Source: Protea cynaroides (lineage: Eukaryota > Streptophyta > Magnoliopsida > Proteales > Proteaceae). From it: 64,000 bases of DNA. The number at the start of each line of letters is the position of its first letter. The first letter of the stretch is position 1. Below are positions 10,599-22,867 of this stretch, in pieces. A program made the position numbers and the translations under genes. The DNA is taken from assembly GCA_028583415.1 (NCBI GenBank), contig CM053267.1, positions 48,587,390-48,651,389 on the forward strand, given 5' to 3'. A model generated the notes under the pieces. The model ran no database searches and was not told the origin of the DNA. It saw nothing but the letters and a program-made list of their open reading frames with translations.

Positions 10599-13540
10599 GT
10601 CAATGATCTGTTCGATCAGTTGCAGGGTGTAAAGGTTTTCTCGAAGATTGATGTTAGATCAGGGTATCGCCAATTGAAGATCAAGGTATGAGATATTCCA
10701 AAGATTGCTTTCAGGACAAGGTATGGGCATTATGAGTTCCTGGTAATGTCGTTCGGGTTGACTAACGCTCCAGCATCATTTATGGAACTGATAAAGCGAG
10801 TGTTTCATGACATGTTGGACACTTCGGTCATCGTGTTCATTGACGACATCTTGGTCTACTCAAAGGACAAGGAGACTCATGCAACACATTTGAGAGCAGC
10901 CCTACAACGGCTGAGAAGGGAGAAGCTTTACTCCAAGTTCAAGAAATGTAAATTTTGGCTAAAGGAAGTGGCCTTCTTGGGTCACATAGTATCTGCAAAC
11001 GGTATCAAGGTGGATCCAAGTAAGATCGCAGCTATAGTAGGATGGATGCACCAAAATCAGTTACAGAGATTCATAGTTTCCTTGGATTGGCTGGTTACTA
11101 TAGAAGATTCGTGGAAGACTACTCAAGAATCACTGTTCCACTTACCAGACTAACCAAGAAAGGAGAAAAGTTCATATGGACAGATGAGTGTGAGAAGTGC
11201 TTTCAGACTTTGAAGTCAAGACTAGTCTCTGCACCTATCTTGACCATACTAGCACCAAGCTTGTCGTTTACCCTTTATACGGATGCCTCAGGGTTGGGTC
11301 TTGGATGTGTGTTGATGCAAGGAGAACAGGTGATTGCCTACGCATCAAGACAATTAAAAGAGCAGAGAAGAACTATCCTACGCATGATCTGGAGTTAGCA
11401 GCGGTCATTTACGCAATCAAGACTTAGAGACACTACCTTTATGTTGAAAAGTTTCAGATTAAGTCAGATCACAAGAGTTTAACTTACCTTTTCACTAAGA
11501 AGGACCTGAATATGAGACAGAGGAGATGGCTGGAGCTAATAAAAGATTATGATTGTGACATCCAATACCATCCGGGTAAGGCAAACGTTGTAACTGATGC
11601 CTTAAGCAGAAAGTGGGCATTGAAACCTAAGGCAGGACCTAGTACAACGCAACATTGTGTGCTGCAGTCTAGGACTCAATAGAGAATTATAGAGAGTATA
11701 TATTAGAGACTGCAGGAGATCCAGTGGAACAGGGCTTAATTCATAAGTTCACATTGATGTTCGCAACCTTGAAAATCTCATCGGATCTAATAGATGAGAT
11801 CAAAGTAGCAATCCTACAGGATCTACACCTCAAGACTGTACAAGAAGATCTAGAGGAGGGTAAAAGCAATCCTGACTTTACCTTGGATTCAGAAAAGGTA
11901 CTCAGGTATCGTGGACGATTATGTATACCTGAGAGTGAGAACTCAAATATCAGAGATAGAGTTATGACAGAAGCTCATTACATCCCATATTCAGTACATC
12001 CAGGAAGCACCAAGATGTACCATGATTTAAGAAGATTATATTGGTTGAGGGGTATGAAAGCGGATGTAGCTCGATTCGTGTTCCAATGTCTGAATTACCA
12101 GCAAGTTAAAGCAGAAAGGTAGAGACCCGCAGGTTTACTACAACCACTATCGGAGCCAGCATGGAAGTAGGATTGTATCACAATGGATTTCGTCACTGGC
12201 CTACCCTTGACACCAAGGTCAGTTGATGCCGTGTGGGTTATAGTCGATCGACTTACCAAGACAGCTTGATTCATCACTGTCAGACCTCAGTATACCATGG
12301 AGAAGCTAGCCAAGCTATATGTGGATAATATAGTCAGACTTCATGGCGTCCCAAAAAGTATAGTATATACAGAGATCCCCACTTTACATCAAAGTTCTGG
12401 GAAGGATTACAGAAAGCTATGGGAATCAAGTTGAAATTTAGTACAGCTTTTCATCCTCAGACAGACGGGCAGTCAGAAAGAACTATTCAAATCTTAAAAT
12501 ATATGCTCCGAGCGTGTGCCCTAGATTTCAAGGGAGCTTGGGACAAGAAGCTATCGCTCATCGAGTTTGCTTATAACAATAGTTACCAGACTACGATCCA
12601 AATGGCTCCATATGAGGCACTCTATGGGAAGAAATATCGTACACCTCTTTTATGGAATGAGGTGGGAGAGAGAAGGATTGTAGGACTGAAGTTCATCGAA
12701 GAAACTTGTCGAGTGATTGATCAAATTAAGGAAAGAGTGAAGACAGCTCAAGTTCAACAAAAGCACTATGTAGATAATCGACATCGAGATCTGGAGTTCG
12801 CAGTGGGTGATAAGGTGTTCTTGAAGATATCACCTGTGCGAGGTCTGAAATGGTTTGGTAAGAAAGGAAAGCTATGCCCCAGGTATGTGGGATCATACTG
12901 AAGTTCGTCGAAGAAACTTGTCGAGTGATTGATCAAATTAAGGAAAGAGTGAAGACAGCTCAAGTTCAACAAAAGCACTATGTAGATAACCGACATCGAG
13001 ATCTGGAGTTCGCAGTGGGTGATAAGGTGTTCTTGAAGATATCACCTGTGCGAGGTCTGAAATGGTTTGGTAAGAAAGGAAAGCTATGCCCCAGGTATGT
13101 GGGATCATACGAGATTTTGATCAGACGTGGTAATGTGGCATATCAACTGGCTCTACCACCATCTATGTCAAGCGTTCATGATGTGTTCCATGTTTCTTTA
13201 TTGAAGAAGTACGTCAGGGATCTATCGCACATCTTGACAGCAAACCCACCAGACTTGACAGAGGACTTGACATTTGAAGTAGTATCTGTGATGCACACAA
13301 GCTGAAAGGTACAACATCTCCGAAGCAAGGATATCCATTATGTGAAAGTGCATTGAAAAAACCAAGATGTAGAAGAAATCACTTGAGAGGAAGAGAACGC
13401 GATGCGAAAGGAATACCCTAACCTTTTTTACGACCAAGGTACGTTCAAATTTCGAGGTTGAAATTCATTTTAAGGGTGGGGGAGTTGTGAAATCTACATG
13501 CAAATTTTGGGGACGAAATTTCTTTTAAGGGTGGGGGAGT
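10599..13540 (+). pseudogene. Tekay gypsy pol, 5'-truncated and frameshifted
   Basis: Sequence parallels 53440-56165 of the complete Tekay copy. It begins inside reverse transcriptase (DLFDQLQG), keeps FIDDILVYS (catalytic Asp pair), RNase H (LYTDASG), the integrase HH zinc region, the DDE core in pieces and part of the integrase C-terminal/chromodomain region. Damage includes a frameshift near 11035-11050, stops in RNase H and the linker, a stop after KAER (12120), a one-base loss near the second integrase Asp (about 12365), the 212-bp duplication at 12685, and frame loss in the chromodomain. The 5' LTR, gag, protease and first part of reverse transcriptase are absent. The end carries two copies of the polypurine block just before the 3' LTR. 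Confidence 0.9.
12685..13108 (+). repeat. Tandem duplication, 212-bp period, within integrase
   Basis: The units start at 12685 and 12897, both opening with ACTGAAGTTC, and are nearly identical. The duplicated protein segment runs from the EETCRVIDQ region to CPRYVG. The shared 10 bases at the joint suggest a slippage or microhomology event. The complete Tekay copy has a single unit, so the event postdates their split. Confidence 0.95.
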
Positions 13541-15692
13541 TGTAAGACCCGCACTCCATGAACCCGATCTAAACCTTTCATTCATGTCGTAATAGGTCTT
13601 CCAATCATCATCGGGCCAGACGGGACGAGTGGATGACAACCAGGTATGAAAATAGACTAGAATTAAGAGTGATATTTTCATACCAGTCGATGGTACTGGT
13701 CTATGGTACCGGTCGACCGGTATAGCCTGCGCAGCAGACCACTTAGATCCAAAAATGGATCTCTGCAGGTCCCACTTTCTAAATTTCAAACCGAAAGACT
13801 TTTCTAATGTTAGGAGGCTTCCTAAACTCAACCCTAGCCTATATAAGGACTCCTAAACCTCTCAAAATCCCTTTAATGGAGAAAGAGATTGAAGGAGGAG
13901 AATAAGCTAGGAAGAAGAAAGAAGAGCCATCATTGTCGTTGGATGAAGAACACATTACCGTGAATCAACGGTAAGTGCTTAAACTTTCCTCTATGTTAAG
14001 TGTTATAGAATGGTTAGTCATGATTGGATCAATACCATACAAAGCGAAGTATTGATCTAAACCATATTTTGCCATCAAATCCTAATCTAGTCGGTAAATC
14101 CTAGATTCAAGTTCTAGGTTGAAGATCATCGAAACTAGGAATTGAATGGAGTTGGAAACCACTCTAACTCAGTGCTCAGACCTAGAATGTGTAGAAGAAA
14201 CCCTAGAATCAATAGGGGGTGACCGATGGAAGGCGAGAACCGGGTGTATGGTCTTCCAAAGACATACCGGTCGCACCATATGCGACCAATACTGCGATCG
14301 ATATCTCACGGAGACTGGTCTGTGGGGACCGATCGACCATACCGGTCGCACCTTTCCCCACAGTACCGCGACCGATACCTACGATCGGTCTGCTCTTGAG
14401 GAGTGTTTTGACCTTGTTGGTTTTTCGACCAACGTAAACCCTAAGAAAAACTATTCTAACTCAACCCTAACATCGTGTAGGACCTTGTGATAGCAAGTTT
14501 AGATTCTGTGACACAGAGCAAGCTATAAATCAAGCGTCAGGTAAGGGAATTGAACCTAAACCCTAATAATTTAATAACAGTAAAACATTGTTAATAATTA
14601 TGATTCTATGGACTGATGTTTGTGCATACTCGCATGTCATCCTTTACTTTCAATTATTATTATTGTTCATGCATACTCGCTATGCTAGAATGTGACTGTT
14701 AGGCATGTGATTATTTTTGTTGGTGTGTGGAATGGGAAGGGCCGGGGGTCTGAGATCATTCCTCACACTAGCACCTTTTTGTATCGTTCTGTCTTAGCAT
14801 GCTTGGTGCGGGTAGGATATCAGGTAGAGGAAGTGGCACTGTGGTCTCCGGCCTGGCCACTAGACTCTAGCTCTATCTCTATGCTGTAGGGAGCTGTGCT
14901 GGGATAGGGCCTACTGTGATGACATATAGGATTGGTTAGTTGCGAGCCCAGTTTGTAAGCCCTCGCCAATAGGAGCTTACGTGTTGGTATGGGTAGGGTA
15001 TTAGAGGAAGTGTTGGCGGTGTTTGATCCGGACGCTTTAGCTCTATCTCTATTTCATGGTGGGTGCATGTGGGACGACAGTGGTGTTTGATCCATTGGGC
15101 GACCTCACACACTCGTGTATAGAGGTGCAGTGGCCGCCAATCCTTTCTATAGCATATTACAAACTTAAACCAGATCATAATGTGAATGTTACTCATGCAT
15201 ATATTTGTTGCATTGTCTGATTGTCTTACTGAGCTAAGTTGTGAGCTCACCCTTGTGTACACCCTATTTTTAGATGTTGATGCAGGTTATACTATGGAGG
15301 ACTACATGGATGCTCCGGCATATGGAGGTGTTGCTGCTTTAGAAGTGCAAGCAGGAGAGGACGAGCAAGACGCTTCATGCGAGTGCCCTTTCTGCGTGTA
15401 CTTCTAGGATTTGTTTAGTTTATTTATTTATTTTCAGTTGGATTTACAAATTGATGTAAGGATATTTATTTACGTTTTGGTGTAGAGAATACTTAGATAT
15501 TTTATTTAAATTATCAATAGCGAATTCAGTTCATTTAATTTAAGACTTTCGCTGTATTTTATTATATTCTGATTATGGTTATGTGCAATGGTTTATATGA
15601 GTGGATACGATCTTATTGAGATCCTGGTGTGAACCGTTGGTTCAGTGACGGTTCACTCACACTTCTGGTTCAGTCAGAATTGGGGTGTGACA
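13541..15692 (+). mobile_element. Tekay gypsy 3' LTR
   Basis: It begins TGTAAGACCC directly after the polypurine GGGTGGGGGAGT and ends GGGGTGTGACA. It is 2152 bp long. It carries a TATATAAG box at 13840, a GTAAGT donor after ..AATCAACG near 13972, and two GTCGAC/ACCGGT-like palindrome blocks (13680-13735 and 14215-14395). It also has an exon-like block ending CAG|GTAAGG near 14540 and the 33-codon frame. The matching 5' LTR is missing, so the target duplication cannot be tested. Confidence 0.9.
15306..15407 (+). CDS. 33-codon LTR-embedded frame with CxCxxC end
   Basis: ATG to TAG, 33 codons. Residues include MDAPAYGG near the start, a run of acidic residues in the middle (GEDEQD) and CECPFC near the end. 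It differs from the copies at 51140 and 58035 mostly by conservative changes (N to D, D to E, H to Q, L to F). Upstream the frame stays open through VDAGYTMEDY. Confidence 0.5.
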   Translation: MDAPAYGGVAALEVQAGEDEQDASCECPFCVYF

Positions 15693-16183
15693 TTGTAACC
15701 GATTTTTTAAGTATAAATATACCTCACTCTCTACTCCATAAAATTAAGGAGCGAGAGTTTCAATCAGCTCAAACATAAAGCGTTTTAATTCCTAATCGAT
15801 AAACCATTTATGAACTGATTTACACCTAATCAAAATAATTTGTCGGTTTTTTTTCCCAAAGAGCAATCCTCATTTCTCATGTACCTATCCAACGGATGAA
15901 AGGCTAAACCGTATTTCATATACAACCAGTGTATTAAAATAAACCCCACGGTATAATTTATCTAGCTTACCATGCACCTAGTTTATCATATAGAAAAATG
16001 ATGTTGCAAGTCTAGCTCTTGAATATTTATGAAATGATTTAGATTATCTATTTGTCAATCTCAACCTCAAAATTCAATCATTTATCTTTTCTTTTCTTTT
16101 TTTGGGTAAATATTCAATCATTTATCTTCCTAGTATATTCTATGAATTCTATAAATTTTTAGAGAAGAGGATCCATACAAAAT
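15693..16183. other. Old intergenic sequence, left flank of the nested block
   Basis: AT-rich, no coding signal. Its right part (16030-16183) is one half of the dispersed repeat seen whole at 3230-3560. Confidence 0.5.
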
Positions 16184-17348
16184 TGAAGAATAATATAAAC
16201 AGATGCTTGAATGATATGTGTAAGCACCCTATTTTTGTCATCCCCAGTCAAACAGAACTTTATTGGTGTATAGATAGCAAGAGAGTGGAGGTGAATGGAA
16301 ATTTGAAAAAATATAGGGGAGGCGAGTGAAAATCTCTCAAACCAATAGTCGATCAATCCATGTGTGCTCTCTATGGCATTCTGAGCAGAGCCAAAGTACC
16401 CCCACTATACAAGAGATTCAGTGAATGCATTCGAAAAAGGTTGCGGGTCAATTAAAGGTTTGGACATTAAGTGACAACTTCGAGGCATTTTTGGTGGACC
16501 CCACAGTAAGAACATGGGCTGCCATCTGCATGAATGCGTAGGTCTTAGAATTATCTTCGAAATGAGACCAGAATCATTCAATTCTGATATCAAACGAAGA
16601 AGATATCGCGATTTTAGTCGGATTGAAAATGGCTTATTAAATCCAAGGGCTTTTCTGTAAATTATCATAAATTAAATATTTATTGGGTGAATTATCATGA
16701 TTTGAATCGATCGGACTTCATTCGACCATATCTTGATCATCCGACGTCCAAATCAGACGATTCAAGCACCAGCGTGCTCCATCGTTCGTTCTCTTCAAAG
16801 TAGACGTGAAAAATCTGGGACAACGGCCTCTGAAGGATCCCATGTAGAGCTGCAAGTCGATATGCCAGCCTAAACTTCGATCTTTCATAATTTTATTATC
16901 TGACATCCGAATCAAGTGATTCAAGCGCCAATGTTCTTCATTTTGGATACTCTGCAAAGTGGACATGAAAAATTCAGGATAAAAGTTACCGAAGAATTCC
17001 ATGCAAATACATACTGAAATAGCCCATAAAAGAGGGAGAGGAGCCAGTCAAACCCAATTCAGTCCAACCCAGTCAAACCCGACTAGTCCAACCCGACCCA
17101 GTTCAACCCAAGTCAGTCCAACCCAGTCAACCTCGACCAGTCTTGCTTGACCAAGCTCAGACTGGTCCGGACCAAATCGGTTCAGCTCATGCATTTGTAC
17201 TTAATGTATGTATTAGCATTTGTACTTTATGTATTTATTATATATTATATATGTTATGTGATATATATTTTTATATATATTACATCATATATTTTAATAT
17301 GTATTATATTTTTATATATTATATGTACATATACAAATATATATGTAT

Positions 17349-17461
<113 letters not shown>

Positions 17462-18729
17462 GAGGGGGAGAAAAGAAAGAATCCGAAAGAGAGGAAGAGA
17501 GAGAATGAAAGAGATAGAGAAACTAGGGGAGAGAGAGAGAGACAGAGAATTAGGGAGAGACACGGGGAGAGAGAGAAGACCACTGCACCCCTACCTTACT
17601 ATAAGCACCCCATTTTTGCCACCCTCGGCATAAGTGAACCAATATGGCAGGTTTCTGACCTTTAACCCAAAAATTTATGATTTTTCACTGATCCCCACAG
17701 CAGGGTCATGGGATATTATCTGCATAGATGCATAGGTCATAAAATTATCTTCGAAACGAGACCAGAATTGCTCAATTCCGATATCAAATGAGGAAGATAT
17801 GACCATTTTAGTCGGATGATACATATAAGGGAGGTTTTTGAAATTATTATAAATAATCCCAGGGGCCTTCATGCAAATTATCCTAAGTCGGATCGTTTGA
17901 ATTTCAAATCATCATATCTTGATCATTCGACATCGGATTCAGATGATTCCAAGACCATTATTCTTCATTCATGATGTTCTACAAATTGGACGTAAAAAAT
18001 CCCGGGTAGAAGTCACCAGTGGGTCCCATGCAAACTTGCATGCAAAATGATCGTTAGAACTTTAAAGCTTCATATCTTTCCTGTTCTACATCGGATTCAG
18101 ATGATTCCAAGACCATTATTCTTCATTCATGATGTTCTACAAAATGGACGTAAAAGAATCCCGGGTGTAAGTCACCAGTGGGTCCCATACAAGCTTGCAT
18201 GCAAAATTATCATCAGAACTTCAAAGCTGCATATCTTTTTCGTTCTACATCGGATTCAGGTGATTCAAGTCTCATTATGTTCCATTTTTAGTGCTCTACA
18301 AAGTGGACGTAAAATATTTCTGGTAGAAGCCTCCGAAGGATCTCATGCAGAATGGTCAACCAAATTATCGATAATTGGTCCGCTTAAACTTCAAAAATTC
18401 AAAAGTTGACCATTTTATTTCCAAATGAGGTGATTCAAGTTCTTATATTCCTCATTTTTAATGTTCTACAAAATGAACGTAAAAAATTTGGAATAAAGGC
18501 CATCAGAAAATTCCATGTGGGATGACATCAGAAATGACCCATGAAATGACTAGGAGAGAAAACCCAGTTAATTCCAATCAATCCAGTCAACTCAGCTCAA
18601 CCCAAGCTAGTTTGGACCCAACCCAGTCAACCCAGCTCAGTTCAAATCAATCCAGCCCAATCAATTCAATTCGGACCCGCCTGGACCAAGTCCTTTTAAC
18701 CCATGTGCAAGAATTTTATGATATCTTTA

Positions 18730-18815
<86 letters not shown>
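18730..18815. repeat. (TA)n microsatellite in 5' LTR
   Basis: About 86 bases of TA here. The same site in the 3' LTR (31681-31695) has only about seven TA units, showing collapse or expansion since insertion. Confidence 0.95.
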
Positions 18816-18818
<3 letters not shown>

Positions 18819-18830
18819 TTCGGTTCAACG

Positions 18831-19632
18831 AAAAAAAGGAAAGATTGAGAAGATTTGAGAGAGGAAAGAAAGAGACCGAAAGGGGAAAGAAAGGAGGGTG
18901 GTTGGAAAGAAAAGGAATAAAAAAAAATCAATCAAAGAGGAGAAGATCGAAGAGAGAGAGAGTGGTGAGAATCCGAGAATAAAAGAGAGAGGGCGGTGAA
19001 GATTGAGGAGGATCGAGAGAGAATCGAGGAGAAGATAAGAAAGGAAAAAAATATATAAAAAGGAGAAGATCCCGAAGAGAAAGGGGGGGAGCCGTAAAAG
19101 AAAAATCGAAAGCAGAGAGAGAGGCCGAAAAGAAGGAAGAGAAAAAAAAAAAAACCAAAAGAGGGGGAGGAGATCGAGGAGAAGAGGAGAAAAGGGGGAA
19201 GTAGGAGCTGGAGAGAAGAGGGGGCGTTGAGAAGAAGAGAGAAAGGAGGAGGTGGAGATAAACCGAGAAGAGAGAAAGGAGGAAGAAGCAGGAGGTGGAG
19301 AGGAGAAGAAAAAAAAATTATTAGAAAATCAGAATCGAGAAAAGGAGAAGGAGGAGGACGGTGAGAGAAAGAATGAAAAAAAAATAGAAAAGAATGGGGG
19401 AAGGCCGAGAAGAAGGAGGAGGTGAAGAGGAGAAGAAAAAGAAAAAAAAACAGAAAGAATGGGGGAAGACCGAGAAGAAGGAGGAGGTGGAGAGGAGAAG
19501 AAAAAAACAAAAAAAAAATCAGAAAAGGGAGAAAGAGAGCAGAAGATGATGCTGGAGAGTAGGAAGAATCGAGAGAAGCAGAACGAAAAGATAAAGAAGA
19601 GGAAGAAGGAGAAGGCAATGGATTTGCAACAG
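18831..19632 (+). promoter_or_regulatory. Long polypurine leader ending in ATG and a splice-donor-like site
   Basis: From 18831 to 19617 the plus strand is almost only A and G, with rare C in GAUCG-like AATCGAGAG motifs. It closes with an ATG (19618) followed after four codons by CAG|GTAAAC (junction 19632/19633). The same arrangement is kept in the 3' LTR (31709-32536). The AT run just upstream could serve as TATA box. Open frames of more than 200 codons on the minus strand here are a by-product of base composition (Ser/Phe/Leu/Pro-rich low complexity). A promoter-leader-intron role is inference. Confidence 0.5.
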
Positions 19633-20394
19633 GTAAACCACCGTCCTTTTTTTATTTTATTTATTTATTTTCTTCTTTTTCATATCCTATTGCTTCAACC
19701 GAACCTAGTCACACCTGTCCTTATAGATGCATGCATCCATCTACACCCTTCATCCCATGCTGCCATAGCACCCACCGAACATGATAATTCCCATCTGCAC
19801 CACCTATGATACCCTTATGCAGGCCCTTCAAACCATCCAAACATGATCTGAAACCCTTGTCCACCATGATCAAACCCCCTCTCTCCTTATTGATCTAAAT
19901 CATGGAGATTTTTTTTTATGAGCAAGTTGATTCGATTTTAATAATGTGATTTTGATCATTGATCCTATCATATGTGTTATTGATTTAACTTTGATTATTG
20001 GTTTAATTTGATCTCTTGATCTCCCGATCGGATCAACCCATGATCTGAACCACTCAATTTGATCAAATCATGATTTGAGCCGTTGATTTTCTAGATATGA
20101 TGATATGATGCATGATTGATGAGATTTAGTTAGATCTGAATCATTAAAATCTAAAATCTGATGATATAATGCGTTATGGGTGATTTAAATGAATCTAAAT
20201 GGTTGGACTGCCATCATGAATGATCTAAACTGTTGAATTGTCATGATATGTGATCAAAAAATGAATCTGAACAGTCAGATTACCATCAATAGTATATCAT
20301 TGAATTTTTCATCATGAGTGTTTTTAGATACACTAACATGTTTAGATGCTCATTGTCATATTTAAATGCTCATTGCCATATTAGATGCTTATTG

Positions 20395-21149
20395 TCATAA
20401 TTAGGGTAGAAAATCCTAAAACGGAAAGAATGTAACAATTAGGATAGAAAACCCTGAAATGGAAAGAATGTAACAATTAGGGTAGAAAACCCTAAAAAAT
20501 GGAAATAAAATAACAATTAGGGTAGAAAACCCTAAGATGGAAAGAAAATAATAATTAGGGCAGAAAACCCTAAAATGGAAAGAATGTAACAATTAGGGTA
20601 GAAACCCCTAAAAATGGAAATAAAATAATAATTAGGGTAGAAAACCTTAAAATGGAAAGAAAGTAACAGTTAGGCTAGAAAACCCTAAAAAATGGAAATA
20701 AAATAATAATTAGGGTAGAAATCCCTAAAATGGAAAGAAAGTAACATTTAGGGTAGAAAACGCTAAGATGGAAAGAAAATAATAATTAGGGTAGAAAACC
20801 CTAAAATGGAAAGAAAGTAACATTTATGGTAGAAAACCCTAAGATGGAAAGAAAATAATAATTAGGGTAGAAAACCCTAAAATGGAAAGAAAGTAACAGT
20901 TAGGGTAGAAAACCCTAAAAAATGGAAATAAAATAATAATTAGTGTAGAAAACCCTAAAATTGAAAGAATGTAACAATTAGGGTAGAAAACCCTAAAAAA
21001 TGAAAATAAAATAACAATTAGGGTAGAAAACCCTAAAATGGAAAGAATGTAACAATTTGGGTAGAAAATCCTAAAAAAATGGAAATAAAATAATAATTAG
21101 GGTAGAAAACCCTAAAATGGAAAGAAAATAACAATTAGGGTAAAAAATA
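20395..21149 (+). repeat. Array of telomere-motif hairpins, 5' LTR
   Basis: About 19 full units plus a partial, 38-42 bp each. Every unit has TTAGGGTAGAAAACCCTAA or a close variant: TTAGGGT faces ACCCTAA across a five-base loop. Spacers alternate between GGAAAGAATGTAAC-like and GGAAATAAAATAAC-like, giving partial dimers of ~78 bp. AAACCCTAA is also the plant telo-box. The array has the same unit order in the 3' LTR. Confidence 0.92.
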
Positions 21150-21647
21150 GCATACTAGATCATGCCATGTAGGCTCTTGCCTTATTTGCAATACATGTCA
21201 TATTTGAAAGATTTTAAACAATCTTACTGTATGTGAATTTCTTGTCATAAATGTTTTATGTGCCATGTTTAGATAGAATATTTTATTTTTTGGCAATAAC
21301 TTATTTTATGCAACACCCTAGTTAAACTGCCATATATGCACACTTCTAGAAGACAATGTAGGTGTGGGGACGTGCATTTAGGCACCCACATTCTTGGGAA
21401 GGGCATAATGGGAATGATAAATCTTAATAAAGAAAGAGAATGTCTTGCCAAACTTTCCAAAATTAGAATTCAGGATAAAAATGGTGATTTAGGACGATTT
21501 TGCCCCTTAGCAAACCCTAAACCTAGAATAGGTTTTAAACCCTAAACCTAAATCTAGAATTACCTTGGGGTGAGATTTCACATTTCTAAGGTCCTAGACC
21601 TAAATCTAGGTGGCGACTTCTAAAGATTTCCATCTTTGTCCTCACAG

Positions 21648-21665
21648 TGGCGACTTCACTGGGGA
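21648..21665 (+). promoter_or_regulatory. Primer-binding site (Tat/Ogre style)
   Basis: TGGCGACTTCACTGGGGA lies one base after the 5' LTR end. Tat/Ogre-lineage elements use a closely similar TGGCGACTCC.CTGGGGA site, described as complementary to tRNA-Arg; I give the tRNA assignment from memory and cannot test it here. Confidence 0.75.
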
Positions 21666-21737
21666 TATAAATGTCAAACTCCTAAATGAAAACTTTCCTT
21701 GTGTGAATTGGATGCTAGATTTTAGGATACTATATTT

Positions 21738-22229
21738 ATGCTTGTATATTATTGCTTTGGGGGGAATGGGTTCAGTCACACATTCGTGCGAGTAGCCGAA
21801 CCGAGTCCCATGCATATGGGGCAGCCCGCTAGGCGAAACACACAGCCTTGGCCTGTACTTTGTGAGACCACGACCGGCGAGCAGCCTCTAACGAGCATTT
21901 CTTGGGTCCACCTGAGAATGCGTTATGCTACTCCACATCGCTTGGATCCTTGCAACATAGTATATAAAGGGATTGGGGGCCCATTATTCATCGAGCATTC
22001 GGTGATAGGTTACCCCATCCTTGTCAAGGTGGCCTTTTCTGTCCTAACCCAGATTGTAGCCCAATGTTTGTTATTTTTTTGTTCATCTCTGAACCGACCC
22101 GATAAAATTGGCTTAACCATGACATCCATGTTCGAGACGTCGAAGTTCTGCCCGTTTTTGTCCTCGATTGGTCAACATGTTAGAATCTACACGATGAGCA
22201 TCTTGAAATCTCACCCATTGGGAGTATGA
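21738..22229 (+). CDS. Unrecognised 163-codon open frame in the 5' leader
   Basis: It is the longest frame of ordinary composition near the start of the 18-kb element's interior, about 90 bases after the primer site. No retroviral Gag motif, zinc knuckle or membrane pattern is clear. Ogre elements can carry an extra frame before gag, which makes the position suggestive, but I recognise no similarity and codon constraint cannot be tested with one copy. It may be chance. Confidence 0.2.
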   Translation: MLVYYCFGGNGFSHTFVRVAEPSPMHMGQPARRNTQPWPVLCETTTGEQPLTSISWVHLRMRYATPHRLDPCNIVYKGIGGPLFIEHSVIGYPILVKVAFSVLTQIVAQCLLFFCSSLNRPDKIGLTMTSMFETSKFCPFLSSIGQHVRIYTMSILKSHPLGV

Positions 22230-22867
22230 GGTATGTATACACCTGTTCTACATCATAGTAGACGGTTACTATACACCCTCCATTATGTAAGCTCGATGTG
22301 TCGAATCTCTCATTGTTAACACGTCGATTTCAAAAAATGAGTAGAAAATCTCTGTCAAGACTTAGATACCATGGTCAAGAAGAAATTTACTAGTTTGTTC
22401 ATCCATGAACCGCTTTTGCTAATCATCCCTAATAAGGACGACGGATTAATCTATCCATTTCAATTTCATCGAATTCGGTAATCCAATTGGCCAGACCTTG
22501 GTACCACTGATTATCCATTTTGGAATCATGAGGTCCCAAGACTGAACACATGGCTTAATTAAATTCAATTAAATTGACTTGGATAATGTTTACCCAATCG
22601 CCCTTATGAGGGAGCTAACTCTTGTTTGGTTGAGTCATCCTTGATTGTGCATGTGACTTCTTCTACTCTTGTAGATGTTTAGAATCTTGATATTTCTCCA
22701 CTGGATTTCAATGCCTTTGGAAAAGAAAATCAAACTGCAACCATATCCACCCTTTTAGGGTGAGAGGCCCCTACAATTAGGGAATTGTCTTGATCTCCCA
22801 TCTCGAGATCCATCCATATTATCTTTCCAAATGAATCAATGGAAGTCATGAATCTAGATCTTGATTG

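Larger units (their letters stand above)
17600..21646 (+). repeat. 5' LTR of the 18-kb element
   Basis: 4047 bp. In order it holds: a start at TATAAGCACCC (TG decayed to TA); four to five diverged tandem units of ~145-165 bp, each with a CATCGGATTCA.ATGATT.. and a TTCTACAAA.TGGACGTAAAA block (17920-18490); a CCAGTCAACC-rich stretch; an AT run (18730-18815); and an ~780-base purine-only-like tract. After these come the hairpin array at 20395 and an end at TTGTCCTCACA. Compared with the 3' LTR it lacks about 1.1 kb near its right end. Confidence 0.9.

Noticed and set aside
18932..19618. A 228-codon minus-strand frame rich in Ser, Phe, Leu and Pro, and plus-strand Lys/Glu/Arg-rich frames, also in 31705-32689
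   Set aside because: They are translations of the polypurine tract. Frames differ between the two LTR copies and composition is low complexity.
20395..21149. Interstitial telomere array
   Set aside because: Units are 38-42 bp hairpins with the motif in both orientations, not head-to-tail TTTAGGG, and the array is part of an LTR present twice.
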